Of a DNA stretch of 26,930 bases, positions 1-7,980 are shown in pieces. The notes under the pieces are model-generated. The model was not told the DNA's origin. It saw nothing but the letters and a program-made list of their open reading frames with translations, and searched no databases. The translations under genes and the position numbers were made by a program. Each line of letters starts with the position of its first letter. Positions within the stretch are counted from its first letter, which is position 1. Source of the DNA: CAYVLA01 sp964549615 [NCBI: uncultured Thermococci archaeon] (GTDB taxonomy: Archaea > CAYQAE01 > CAYVLA01). The stretch spans positions 1 through 26,930 of the forward strand of contig CAZJVP010000100.1 of the NCBI GenBank assembly GCA_964549615.1, given 5' to 3'.

Positions 1-78
1 GGCGGTGACCTGAGGCGAGGGAATGCGCCATGGTTCTCTCGACCTCAGAGCGAACGGGCGGGGTGCGAAAAGCGGAGA

Positions 79-546
79 TCAGAAGCGATCCTCGTCCATG
101 CGTAGGCCTCTTTGCTGCCTGTAGGCCTCGAAGAAGAACGCTGCGGAGCTGAAAGCCCCGAAGGCCAACGTCGCCAGATCCCGGAAGTCCCAGCTGAAGG
201 GCCAGAAGATGATGTACGAGGCCAAGATGCCCAGGACGAAGGCGCCGTAGATGACGAACCTCGGCACCAAGCGGCCCCTCAGGACGAGGAAGCTCTTGAG
301 CGCCTCCAACTGTTGGTCGGGGGCTGGCGCATACCCCCCGGAGGCCGGCTGTATCAGTTTCAGTTCCAGGAGCTTGTTGATGTGGTACTGCGCCAGGCTC
401 GGACTCGATAGGCCAAGCTTCCTCCAGATCTCCCTGACGCCTACGGGTTCCCTGGAGGTCAGGATGCAGAGGTAGACGTCCCAGGTCTTTCCGTGGATCC
501 TCCTTCCGCCCATCCATGGCCTCCAAGCTTTTCTTTCGCTCGCCAC
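79..546 (-). CDS. Membrane-anchored winged-helix regulator
   Basis: The 155-residue protein has an N-terminal winged-helix DNA-binding region (about residues 18-70; 'VREIWRKLGLSSPSLAQYHI' is a typical helix-turn-helix) followed by two hydrophobic helices (about 95-115 and 122-141). This architecture is common in archaeal membrane-bound regulators that sense at the envelope. The start is GTG, 14 nt after the stop of the beta-propeller gene upstream, so the two are probably co-transcribed. No clear ribosome binding site precedes the GTG; an ATG at residue 12 is an alternative. The pairing suggests it controls or senses the secreted partner, but that is inference. The ligand is unknown. Confidence 0.8.
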   Translation of the reverse strand: MASERKAWRPWMGGRRIHGKTWDVYLCILTSREPVGVREIWRKLGLSSPSLAQYHINKLLELKLIQPASGGYAPAPDQQLEALKSFLVLRGRLVPRFVIYGAFVLGILASYIIFWPFSWDFRDLATLAFGAFSSAAFFFEAYRQQRGLRMDEDRF

Positions 547-560
547 GGCCTGAATAAGGT

Positions 561-2498
561 TTACGAAAGCTCAAGGCTGTTGAGCGGCTCAAGGCCCGGC
601 AGGGCGTTCATCCTGATCATGCCCATCGAGATCGTGTAGAGCACGTCGTCTATGTACAGGGCCCTCTCGACGGTGTACTTGGACTCGAAGTAGAATCCGC
701 TCTTCAGCAGGTCATCCTTGCCCTCCAGGTGGGTGATCCTCCCCATTAGGACGATGCCGTTCTCCGGGTCGATCCTGAAGACGTACGCCCCCTGGTATAC
801 GTACTCGCCGTAGGCCTGGGCCGGCACGACCCCATCGGGGTAGGCAGACGGGTCGATCTCGGCCACCAGGACCGGGATCACCAGCAGGTTCTTTTCCAGG
901 CTGAAGAGGAAGGCCTTGTGGTCCGTGAGAACGGGCGAATCGGTTCCGCGGTCGCCGATCTCGTACTTGGCCACCTCCTTCGGGCTTGCCACATCGCCCA
1001 CGTCAAATAGCGAGATCTTGACGCCCTGGTACCAGGCGAAGTCGCCCTCCTTGGCCTCCTCGGTCTCCTTGCCAACCCCTATCAGGTGTGTGTCGTCGTA
1101 TGGGTGGAGGTAGTCGGAGTAGCCGGGGATCTTGAGCTTGCCCAGAACCGTCGGCTTCTCGGGATCTGCAAGGTCCACCACGAAGAGGGGATCGATCTTC
1201 TTGAAGGTGACCAGGTACGCCTTGGAACCCATGAACCTTGCCGAGTGCATGGTCTCCCCCGGCGCAAGCCCCTCCAGCTTCCCGACGATGCCCATGGTGG
1301 AGTTGAGGACGTATACGTTGGTGCCAGACGGGCCTCCGCTCGACGTTTCGCCAGTGGTGACTATCCTGAAATATCCACCGCTCTCGTCCATGGAGAACTG
1401 GTTGAGCACCCATCCCGGTACGTGCCCGTCGGCCATATAAGATATCTCGCCCCCGTGGATGCGTATCTTGTGGATGCTGGTTCCGTAGATCGCGCTGGAT
1501 TCCCGCTGCTCCCTGTAGGGAGAGGTTATGTACATGTGATCCATGGAGACGTACATGCCGCATGTGGCGCCCAGGAGGAAACTCTGCTGTACGAAGGGCT
1601 CGGCCTTGTCTTGGGCGTTGAAGCCAACGATGGTGGCGAAGACGTAGCCGTAATCGGTGTGGTTGGAGTAGTAGATGGAGTCGGCCTCAACGTCGACAGT
1701 ACCTCCCTCAGTCTGGATGGTGGGCAGGTCGACCTTGCCGTCCTCCAAGACGGCGGGTTTCTCAACGACCAGGTATACGTAGTCCCCTATCATCCGAGAG
1801 TTGGTGTAGAAACCATCCAGCGTGATGTTCCTGTCAAGGATGGGCGAGGCCCTGTCCGCTACATCGTAGACCAGCGCGATGGTGTGGCCAGCGTATTCCC
1901 GCGGAACATCTTCCGCGGCCTTACGGACGGCGGCGGCCGACTCCAAAACCCAGTAGGTCTGGGGCGCTCCCAGGAAGACGACGAGCTTGTCGCGGCTAAC
2001 GAAAAGCTCGCCCACCGTCCTATTCAGTTCCAGCCTGGACACTATCCCAGCCTGGTCCGGCGGATATGCCCTGACTATGAGAACCGCGGTTCCGGAGACG
2101 AGGTAGATGTACCGTCCGTCGGTCTTGACCACGTCCGCCTCGTCGACGCCCGCAACCTGGATGTTGGTGCCGGAGTAATCCTGGGACGAGCTCTCGCCGC
2201 GCGCGGAAAGTGCCAGATCGTACATCGGTCCCCAAACGACCTTTCGAGTTCCGCCGAGCAGTCTCTCAGCGATGCTCTGAACCCTGCCCCCACGCTGCGA
2301 GTAGGACTGGGCCGCGGCCAAGAAGCCCTTAAGCTCCTTGTACGATGCGAACCTTGCCAGGGGACCCGGCGAGCCGTAGATGAACGTCGCCTCGGGAGGA
2401 TGGAAACCGCCGATCCTCCAAAGCCCGAATCCCATAATGGCCCCTATGATAAGCCCGATCGCAAGGTTGGTTAAGATCCTTCCTCCCTTCGGATACAT
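561..2498 (-). CDS. Secreted beta-propeller domain protein (COG4880-like)
   Basis: This 645-residue protein has an N-terminal hydrophobic anchor (about residues 9-30) and a long extracytoplasmic region. The motif 'NIQVAGVDEADVVKTDG' is the hallmark of the archaeal/bacterial Beta_propel family (predicted secreted proteins with a C-terminal beta-propeller). Blade-like repeats such as 'RYIYLVSG' and 'KAYLVTFKKIDPLFVVDL' recur through the rest. I place the start at the ATG at 2498 because GGAGG lies 8 nt upstream of it; a longer frame to 2534 has no such site. It leads a two-gene unit with the membrane winged-helix protein. The family's function is not established; an envelope binding or assembly role is likely. 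Confidence 0.88.
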   Translation of the reverse strand: MYPKGGRILTNLAIGLIIGAIMGFGLWRIGGFHPPEATFIYGSPGPLARFASYKELKGFLAAAQSYSQRGGRVQSIAERLLGGTRKVVWGPMYDLALSARGESSSQDYSGTNIQVAGVDEADVVKTDGRYIYLVSGTAVLIVRAYPPDQAGIVSRLELNRTVGELFVSRDKLVVFLGAPQTYWVLESAAAVRKAAEDVPREYAGHTIALVYDVADRASPILDRNITLDGFYTNSRMIGDYVYLVVEKPAVLEDGKVDLPTIQTEGGTVDVEADSIYYSNHTDYGYVFATIVGFNAQDKAEPFVQQSFLLGATCGMYVSMDHMYITSPYREQRESSAIYGTSIHKIRIHGGEISYMADGHVPGWVLNQFSMDESGGYFRIVTTGETSSGGPSGTNVYVLNSTMGIVGKLEGLAPGETMHSARFMGSKAYLVTFKKIDPLFVVDLADPEKPTVLGKLKIPGYSDYLHPYDDTHLIGVGKETEEAKEGDFAWYQGVKISLFDVGDVASPKEVAKYEIGDRGTDSPVLTDHKAFLFSLEKNLLVIPVLVAEIDPSAYPDGVVPAQAYGEYVYQGAYVFRIDPENGIVLMGRITHLEGKDDLLKSGFYFESKYTVERALYIDDVLYTISMGMIRMNALPGLEPLNSLELS

Positions 2499-2522
2499 GA
2501 CCCGATCCTCCGACCATGGCGG

Positions 2523-2578
2523 TGTCCCTTGCACGTCAGGGACAACCAGCCCATTAGTAGACTCTCGGCCGGACGATA
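2523..2578 (-). promoter_or_regulatory. Promoter region of the beta-propeller gene with inverted repeat
   Basis: A perfect 7-bp inverted repeat, TGTCCCT at 2523-2529 and AGGGACA at 2538-2544, encloses an 8-nt loop containing GCACGT. On the minus strand a TATA-like TTTTATCG lies further upstream (about 2573-2580), so the repeat falls near the predicted transcription start or in the 5' leader. It could be an operator or a leader hairpin. Confidence 0.35.
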
Positions 2579-2809
2579 AAACACTACGTTTTAGTACGGG
2601 CGTTCAAGAAAACTGAACGTCAGGCCCTCGCGATGCCTGCAAAGATCTTGCCTCGGGGCTGGCCGCAGCGCACCCGGCGGGTGCACACGCGTGTTTTTCC
2701 GGGACGACCGTCCTGGGTCTGGGAGACGAAGTAAGAACGGAACCAACCAATGATACGCCTATTCTGGGAAAGATGCCAGATATCAGTTATCACCGGGCAC
2801 AGATTCGCA

Positions 2810-4081
2810 ATGAACGTGAAAGGCTTCGACAGGCGGGCGGTCTGGGGCGTGCTCCTCCTTGCGACAGTAGCGATCATTGTTTCGTGCCTTATCTGGCGCT
2901 TGGCAAGAACCCCACGCTCCTTCACGTTTGCCGTGATGGGGGACAGCCAGGGCAACTCAAGAATGCTGAGGCTGATCGTCGAGAAGATCGAATCCTTGTC
3001 TCCCGACTTCGTGATCCATCTGGGCGATTGCGTTCCGATGGCCAGGCGATCCGTATATGAGAGGTTCCTCGGAGACGTCGGGGGGCTGAGCATGCCCTTC
3101 CACGTCACGCCGGGCAATCACGACATCAAGGGGGATCCCACGCTCTTCTACTCCCACTTTGGGAAAGGGGACTACTACTTCGACTGGAAAGGATATCGGT
3201 TCATCTCGGTGGACACATCCGACCAACGCATCGGCGACGCCCAGCTTGCCTGGTTAAGGCAGATCCTGGAGAGCTCCCGCGAGAGGCAGGTGGTCGTTTT
3301 CACGCACGTTCCACCGTTTGACCCCATTCCAGGGGGCAATCATAGCCTCCTGGACGGTCGGGGAGGGATCTTGATGGACGCGATGGAGGAGTTTGGGGTT
3401 CGTGCGGTCCTGGCTGGTCACCTGCATATGTTCTACCATACCTGCAGGAACGGCGTCGAGTATTTCATATCGGGCGGTGCGGGGGGCGGCCTCTACGCCC
3501 CTCGGGAGGCGGGAGGATTCCACCACTTCTTGCTCTTCCAGGCCAGGGGCAAGAGCCTCGACTTCGCCGTCATCCAGGTGGAGCGGGAGCTGGAAGCCGA
3601 AACGGTTACGGTTTCGGGCCCGCTAGCAAACATAACCTTTGACTCCTCCGACCTGGCTGCGATGGATCTGGTGGAGAGGAACGGGTCCTACCAGAACGTG
3701 CTTGGCAACTGGAGGGATCCCGGGCGCTACACGGGGGTGCGCATCGCAGATCTCCTTGACTTGGTCGGAGGGATGGATGAGGACTGTGTGCTGAGGATCG
3801 AAAGCGCTGACGGGTATTACCAGGATTTCTGTTACGGCAACGTCTATCCCAACGCCAGCTGGTATTCGGCCCAAGGCGAGATGGTGCTTGCCTTTTCGCA
3901 CGATCAGGCGTCGGTGCCGATCTGGGAGGATGGGCCGAGGGTTGTCTTCCTGCCGCAGGACGGGGGGTACAGCAACGAGGATTGCCTTCTGACCTCGTGC
4001 CCAGGTCAGGGTTGTCGGGAGTACCCGTCCGCGGGATCAAGGTGGGTCAAGAAGGTCACGCGGATCATCATTCTTGGCTGA
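2810..4081 (+). CDS. Membrane-anchored calcineurin-like metallophosphoesterase with C-terminal extra domain
   Basis: The protein has one N-terminal membrane anchor ('VWGVLLLATVAIIVSCLIW') and then a calcineurin-like phosphoesterase domain. All metal-site motifs are visible in order: 'MGDSQ', 'HLGDC', 'PGNHD', 'FTHVPPF' and 'AGHLHM'. The first motif carries Q where many members have H. From about residue 270 a second domain follows, with 'YTGVRIADLLDLVGG' and 'ESADGYYQDF'. These resemble the oxidoreductase molybdopterin-binding (sulfite-oxidase-type) fold, although no cofactor-ligand cysteine can be assigned. The anchor implies action outside the membrane. The start at 2810 puts the anchor close to the N-terminus; an ATG at 2750 adds 20 residues, and neither has a strong ribosome site. 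The substrate is unknown. Confidence 0.82.
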   Translation: MNVKGFDRRAVWGVLLLATVAIIVSCLIWRLARTPRSFTFAVMGDSQGNSRMLRLIVEKIESLSPDFVIHLGDCVPMARRSVYERFLGDVGGLSMPFHVTPGNHDIKGDPTLFYSHFGKGDYYFDWKGYRFISVDTSDQRIGDAQLAWLRQILESSRERQVVVFTHVPPFDPIPGGNHSLLDGRGGILMDAMEEFGVRAVLAGHLHMFYHTCRNGVEYFISGGAGGGLYAPREAGGFHHFLLFQARGKSLDFAVIQVERELEAETVTVSGPLANITFDSSDLAAMDLVERNGSYQNVLGNWRDPGRYTGVRIADLLDLVGGMDEDCVLRIESADGYYQDFCYGNVYPNASWYSAQGEMVLAFSHDQASVPIWEDGPRVVFLPQDGGYSNEDCLLTSCPGQGCREYPSAGSRWVKKVTRIIILG

Positions 4082-4124
4082 TTGCGTCCGCAGATAGGCG
4101 GTCTCGCCCAAGGTAATGTGTCGC

Positions 4125-4532
4125 TCATTTCAACCAGAGCGTATTCGGGAGCCCGGCAAAGTGCTCATCCCTAGTCAGAACCTTCGCATCCAAGGATTTC
4201 GCCGTGGCAAGGACAATTGCGTCAAAGAGGCTTGGATTTGGCAGTCCCGACGACCGCGCCTTTTCCTTGAGCTGGAGGTAACAGTCCGCGGAAAGCAAGG
4301 CACAGCGCTCATCGATGCCGGAGACGTTTGATGCTCGTGTGATTCTGTTCAAGCGATCTGTCGTCTCCTTTGCCGTGATTCCCTCGCGCACGTACTTGCG
4401 GGCTATCTCCGCCAGGACTGTGCCTGGGGTGTGGACTTCGGTTGCCTTGCTCAAGGCGTCCATCGCACGGTGCCCCTCCTCGCTGCCCCTGAAGATCTCC
4501 ACCCAAGCGTGGGCGTCAACTACGATCCTCAC
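4125..4532 (-). CDS. vapC: VapC-type PIN-domain ribonuclease toxin
   Basis: This 135-residue PIN-domain protein is full length for VapC toxins, which are Mg-dependent endoribonucleases that cleave tRNA or rRNA. The four acidic active-site residues are visible: D6 ('VVDAHAW'), E42 ('LAEIARKY'), D104 ('SLFDAIVLA') and D122 ('TRDEHF'). I chose GTG at 4532 because AGGAGG sits 5-6 nt upstream; the longer TTG frame to 4547 would place that ribosome site inside the gene. The gene overlaps the end of the antitoxin gene by 17 nt, the usual translationally coupled vapBC layout. Confidence 0.88.
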   Translation of the reverse strand: MRIVVDAHAWVEIFRGSEEGHRAMDALSKATEVHTPGTVLAEIARKYVREGITAKETTDRLNRITRASNVSGIDERCALLSADCYLQLKEKARSSGLPNPSLFDAIVLATAKSLDAKVLTRDEHFAGLPNTLWLK

Positions 4533-4725
4533 CGCGATCCTCCTCAACGAATGGCCCTACTCGCCCCCTGTCTAGGCCGTATGCCTCCGCAACGACCGCA
4601 TGCCTTTGAGCCCTTATCAGCATCTGTATGGCTTCGTCCAGGCTCCTTGCGTTCGTTTTGTCGCGGAGGTTCTCCAACATCGCCAGAGTGGCCTGGGACA
4701 CCCTGATGGTTGCAGGTTTCTCCAT
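4516..4725 (-). CDS. vapB: VapB-type antitoxin
   Basis: This 69-residue protein lies directly upstream of and overlapping vapC. Its N-terminus ('ATIRVSQATLAMLENLR') has the strand-helix pattern of ribbon-helix-helix antitoxins. The acidic C-terminal tail would wrap the toxin. In such pairs the antitoxin binds its own promoter and neutralises the PIN ribonuclease. The AT-rich repeat 32-56 nt upstream of the ATG fits an autoregulatory operator. The family call rests mostly on size, fold pattern and gene order. Confidence 0.78.
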   Translation of the reverse strand: MEKPATIRVSQATLAMLENLRDKTNARSLDEAIQMLIRAQRHAVVAEAYGLDRGRVGPFVEEDRGEDRS

Positions 4726-4756
4726 AACTTTTCGCTAGGCGACGGAAGATAAAAGT

Positions 4757-4781
4757 GTATAGTATATTGTATACTGTATAC
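4757..4781 (-). promoter_or_regulatory. vapBC promoter/operator-like repeat
   Basis: In GC-rich surroundings this 25-bp stretch is built almost only from GTATA/TATAC units arranged as an interrupted inverted repeat (GTATAGTATA, then TTG, then TATACTGTATAC). It lies 32-56 nt upstream of the vapB ATG, where a TATA box would be, so it can serve as both TATA element and antitoxin operator. Confidence 0.55.
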
Positions 4782-4934
4782 TTAGGGAAAAGGACACGGT
4801 CTTGGTTAGACGGTAGTGGCGCCAGATCCCTAAAGGCCTCACCGTGAGCTCGTTTCCGCTCAAGGCGGAGGTGTCTGGGCACGAAGGCTTGTAACGATGA
4901 TTCTTCTCCCTGTTGCCGTTGACCTTCTGGGGGT

Positions 4935-5353
4935 ACGCAGCTCCGAGGGCAGCGCAGTCCAACGGCTTGGACACGCGGCCGTAGTTCCTGCTGGCAGCTT
5001 CCTCCAGCGCCCTCAGAAGCGCATCCCTGCCCTAACCGCCTCAGCCACGTCTTTCAACAGGCGGGGTACATTGGGGTCCACCTCCTCAGCCATCTGATGT
5101 TGTTGTACTCAGCTGCCGCAGGTATGGCAAGCGCGACGAGGAGCGCGAGCGCTAGGGCGTTATTGGTCGTCCGGCTGAGGGGTATCGTGTAAGTCGATCT
5201 TGTGATGTATGCGCCCTGCAGGAGGACGAGCAGGCAGATGGCGCCGGCCACCGAAAGGGAAAGCGCCCAGACGATGATTCTATGTCTGCGCTCGAAGTAC
5301 ACTCCTCCTCCGTTATCGGACTCCGAACGTCTTGGCAGCTCGATCTTGGCCAA
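4935..5353 (-). pseudogene. Remnant of a TadC/FlaJ-like (type II secretion F domain) membrane protein
   Basis: The first frame (5353 down to about 5080) encodes two hydrophobic helices and then 'EYNNIRWLRR', like the cytoplasmic segment of archaeal TadC/FlaJ platform proteins. A single-base loss moves the frame at 'LRR' to 'VDPNVPRLLKDVAEAVRAGM', the expected continuation. A second single-base loss after 'RAGMRF' moves it again to 'LRALEEAASRNYGRVSKPL', also typical of the family. After that the similarity fades. The gene therefore carries two frameshifts and lacks most of its C-terminal half. No ATPase or pilin partner lies nearby, so it is probably a decayed fragment. The 200 bases between it and the vapBC promoter show nothing I can name. 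Confidence 0.65.
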
Positions 5354-5514
5354 GCAGTGACTCGCGCGAGCGGGATGACTCGGGGGCGCTCACATTCAAG
5401 AAGGCCGCGATTTCTGCGGTGTGGGCAAGGTTGTATGGTCCCTGGGTCCATGCAATGCCGGGCGAAAAGCTGCCCCGCGAATGGGAATGCCGGCTCGCGT
5501 CAGAAACAACGTAG

Positions 5515-6927
5515 GTGACGAACTTGAACATAATCCTGGTTGTGTTTGACTCCCTTCGGAAGGACTGCGTGGGCGTCTACGGGTCCCCTCCGTGGGGCAG
5601 TGTACATACCCCTCACTTCGACGAGTTTTCTAAAGAGTCGATGGTGATGACGAGGGCCTATCCCGAGTCCCTCCCGACCCTTCCCGCCCGCCGGGCCCTG
5701 TATACGGGGCGCCAGGTCTACCCCTTCCACAACGCAGATTTTCATCTCAAAGGCGACTTTGTGGGCGCTCCCGGGTGGGGTCCCATACCTGAGGACCAGC
5801 CAACGCTGGCCGAGTTGCTTGGCCAAGAAGGATATCGGACAGCCCTGATCTCGGATGTTTACCATATGTTCAAGCCCTCAAAGAACTTCTGGAGAGGCTT
5901 CGACCAGTGGACCTTCCTCAGGGGCCAGGAGTCGGATCCCGGCCGATCCGGGCCAAGGCTGACCCAGGAGGAAATCGACTACTGGCTCCCGAAGGAGATG
6001 CAGAACCCCCGCACGATCTCGTTCATACAGCGCTGCATCACCAACATCAGGGATCGAAGCAAGGAGGAGGATTTCTTCGCCGCGAGGGTCTTCAGGGAAG
6101 CGGCCCTGTGGCTTGAGCAAAATCAGGACGCGCAGAAGTTCTTCCTCACGGTTGAGTCCTTCGACCCGCATGAGCCCTGGCTGGTGCCCGCCCACTACCG
6201 AAGGATGTACCTGAAGGACGAGGGAAGGGAACAGGTCAAGTCAGGCTACAAGGACACGTCCACGATGGACCCCGCCCTGCTGGCTCGCACGCAGGCCAAC
6301 TACAGCGGGTTGGTGACGTTCTGCGATCGCTGGTTCGGATACTTCATGGAGTCGATGAGGGTTCTGGGCCTGCTTGACAATACTTTTGTCATCCTCACCT
6401 CGGACCACGGCCATTCCATCGGAGATGGAAACTATATGGGAAAGAGAGGATATCCGTCTGCGCCCGAGGTCTTCGACGTGCCTCTCATGGTAAGGCAGGC
6501 GGGGGCCAAGGGGGCCGGGTCAAGCGACTTGCTCGTGCAGCACACCGATATAGCCGCCCAGGTGCTTGAGTCGGCGGGAGTCAAACCGCCCCCGGAGATC
6601 GACGGACGTCCATTCCTGCGAGCCGCCCTTGAGGGAAAACGCCGCTTCCGGGACCACGTCACCATAGCCTGGGGATCGGCCGTGACGGTGGTCACACAGA
6701 GGTGGTGGTGCAACTGCAAGGTGAACGGGAGGGGCGTGTTTCTCTACGATCTCGGCAGGGCAAAGCCCTTTGAGGCCAACCTCGCCGACAGACACCCCGA
6801 TGTAGCTAGGCGCTTGTTCTCCATGGCCGTCAAGGATGCTAAGGGCGGCTTCCCCGAATGGCTGCTTCAGCTGGCGGACAAGGAGAAGGACGCGCCGGGA
6901 TGCAGTGATCTCGTGGCCAGGGAATAG
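5515..6927 (+). CDS. Sulfatase-superfamily hydrolase with Thr at the nucleophile position
   Basis: This 470-residue protein has the alkaline-phosphatase/sulfatase fold signatures: N-terminal metal site 'VVFDSLRKD' (D12), the nucleophile segment 'PTLPARRALYTGR' and the C-terminal metal site 'TSDHGH' (D297, H298). In true sulfatases the nucleophile motif is C/S-x-P-x-R, where Cys or Ser becomes formylglycine. Here it is T55-L-P-A-R59, so formylglycine cannot form. A phosphodiesterase or phosphatase using Thr directly is more likely. No signal peptide is visible, so it is probably cytoplasmic. The start is GTG without a clear ribosome site. It appears to be a single-gene unit. Confidence 0.87.
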   Translation: MTNLNIILVVFDSLRKDCVGVYGSPPWGSVHTPHFDEFSKESMVMTRAYPESLPTLPARRALYTGRQVYPFHNADFHLKGDFVGAPGWGPIPEDQPTLAELLGQEGYRTALISDVYHMFKPSKNFWRGFDQWTFLRGQESDPGRSGPRLTQEEIDYWLPKEMQNPRTISFIQRCITNIRDRSKEEDFFAARVFREAALWLEQNQDAQKFFLTVESFDPHEPWLVPAHYRRMYLKDEGREQVKSGYKDTSTMDPALLARTQANYSGLVTFCDRWFGYFMESMRVLGLLDNTFVILTSDHGHSIGDGNYMGKRGYPSAPEVFDVPLMVRQAGAKGAGSSDLLVQHTDIAAQVLESAGVKPPPEIDGRPFLRAALEGKRRFRDHVTIAWGSAVTVVTQRWWCNCKVNGRGVFLYDLGRAKPFEANLADRHPDVARRLFSMAVKDAKGGFPEWLLQLADKEKDAPGCSDLVARE

Positions 6928-6984
6928 GTAACGCCTCTCGGGCTCGAGTCCAGAGATGGCCAAGAGAGAGCGAACGGCCGGAGG

Positions 6985-7000
6985 AAAGCATTTATTCGTG
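6985..7000 (+). promoter_or_regulatory. TATA/BRE-like promoter of the DUF134 gene
   Basis: The sequence GAAAGCATTTATTC has an archaeal BRE plus TATA-like layout. Its TATA part (6991-6997) is 26-32 nt upstream of the ATG at 7023, and there is no ribosome binding site, which suggests a leaderless mRNA. Confidence 0.5.
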
Positions 7001-7022
7001 CCATTGAACAAAATGGTCACCC

Positions 7023-7379
7023 ATGGCTGGGTATCGATGGCGATGGCGCGGGCGCGGGGGTCCTGGCCGACCAATGAAGCCAAGGATCGTCAGGACCCAG
7101 CTACCCGCAAGTCGTTTCGTGCCAGTGTTGACGGGTCCATCGCAGCCCGGGGCAAGGCAGCCCGTAGTCCTTACGCTCGACGAGATGGAAGCCCTGCGCC
7201 TCGTCGACTACGAGGGTCTCCTTCAGGAGGAGGCCGCCAAGCGGATGGGGGTCTCCAGGGGGACGGTCTGGCGCTGCCTTGACAGTGCGCGCAGGAAGGT
7301 AGGCGCCATGCTTGTGGAGGGACGGGAGCTTATCCTAGCATCCGGGCCCCCTGAAGATGGACCGGCCATCGACGGCTGA
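7023..7379 (+). CDS. DUF134 (UPF0251) family helix-turn-helix protein
   Basis: This 118-residue protein has a basic N-terminus ('PRIVRTQLPASRFVP') followed by 'LTLDEMEALRLVDYEGLLQE' and a sigma-70-region-4-like helix-turn-helix ('EAAKRMGVSRGTVWRCLDSA'). That is the DUF134 pattern. DUF134 proteins are predicted DNA-binding proteins that commonly sit beside NifX-like genes in anaerobes. The N-terminal cysteines found in many members are absent here. It is the first gene of the plus-strand block and ends 28 nt before the GTG chosen for the CDF transporter. It is a candidate local regulator of the locus. Confidence 0.85.
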   Translation: MAGYRWRWRGRGGPGRPMKPRIVRTQLPASRFVPVLTGPSQPGARQPVVLTLDEMEALRLVDYEGLLQEEAAKRMGVSRGTVWRCLDSARRKVGAMLVEGRELILASGPPEDGPAIDG

Positions 7380-7407
7380 AGCACCGGGCCAGTTCCGGGG
7401 TGACGAC

Positions 7408-7980
7408 GTGAGTGTGCAAGCCGCGAAGCTCAGACGCGCTGCGCGGCTCTCCCTTCTGTTGAACACATTCATGGCAGTCCTGAAGATTGCAGGGGGCCTC
7501 TTGTCGGGCAGCATCAGCCTCCTTGGGGACGGGCTTCACTCAATCTTCGACTCGTTCTCCTCGGTTGCGGTGTACGCAGGTATCAGGTTGAGCGAGAGGC
7601 CCCCCGATGAGAGGCACCCCTACGGCTACTTCAAGGCCGAGACGCTCGCGGGTCTACTCGTGACGGGAGTACTGCTGCTTGCCGGCCCGGGCATAGCGTG
7701 GGAAGCCACGCGCAGCCTCAAGGCCGAAAGCGTCCCCGAGGCCATCCCCATCCTCATGGGGGTCGCGTTGGCATCCGCCCTTTTGAGCGAAGCCATGGCA
7801 AGGTACAAGCTCCGCGTCGGAAGCGAGTCGAACAGCTTCGCCCTGTTGGCCGACGCCTATCACTCTAGGGCGGACGTTCTGAGTTCAGGCTCAGTTTTCG
7901 TAGGTCTCGCCCTCGCGAATCTCGGCGTTCATTGGGGGACGCCGCTGCAGGGATGGTCGTGGCGGCCATCATCGCGCTGA
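7408..7980 (+). CDS. Cation diffusion facilitator transporter, 5' part (frameshifted)
   Basis: This is the N-terminal membrane part of a CDF-family metal exporter. Metal-site motifs are present in TM2 ('GDGLHSIFDS', HxxxD) and TM5 ('LADAYHSRADV', HxxxD), the arrangement typical of Zn/Fe-type members. The reading frame is lost at about 7934, inside a run of five Gs. One extra G would give 'HWGDAAAG' and join it to the next frame, which carries the rest of the transporter. The last roughly 15 residues of this frame are therefore not native. The GTG start at 7408 is preceded by GGGGTGA; an ATG at 7357 overlapping the DUF134 gene is an alternative. Whether the shift is real or a homopolymer error cannot be decided here. 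Confidence 0.8.
   Translation: MSVQAAKLRRAARLSLLLNTFMAVLKIAGGLLSGSISLLGDGLHSIFDSFSSVAVYAGIRLSERPPDERHPYGYFKAETLAGLLVTGVLLLAGPGIAWEATRSLKAESVPEAIPILMGVALASALLSEAMARYKLRVGSESNSFALLADAYHSRADVLSSGSVFVGLALANLGVHWGTPLQGWSWRPSSR

Noticed and set aside
1086-2474. A 462-codon open frame on the plus strand
   Set aside because: It is antisense to the beta-propeller gene, whose family motifs and codon pattern are clear; the product has no recognisable domains.
4735-4974. A 79-codon minus-strand frame
   Set aside because: Only its first residues belong to the TadC-like remnant; the rest runs into the vapBC operator region.
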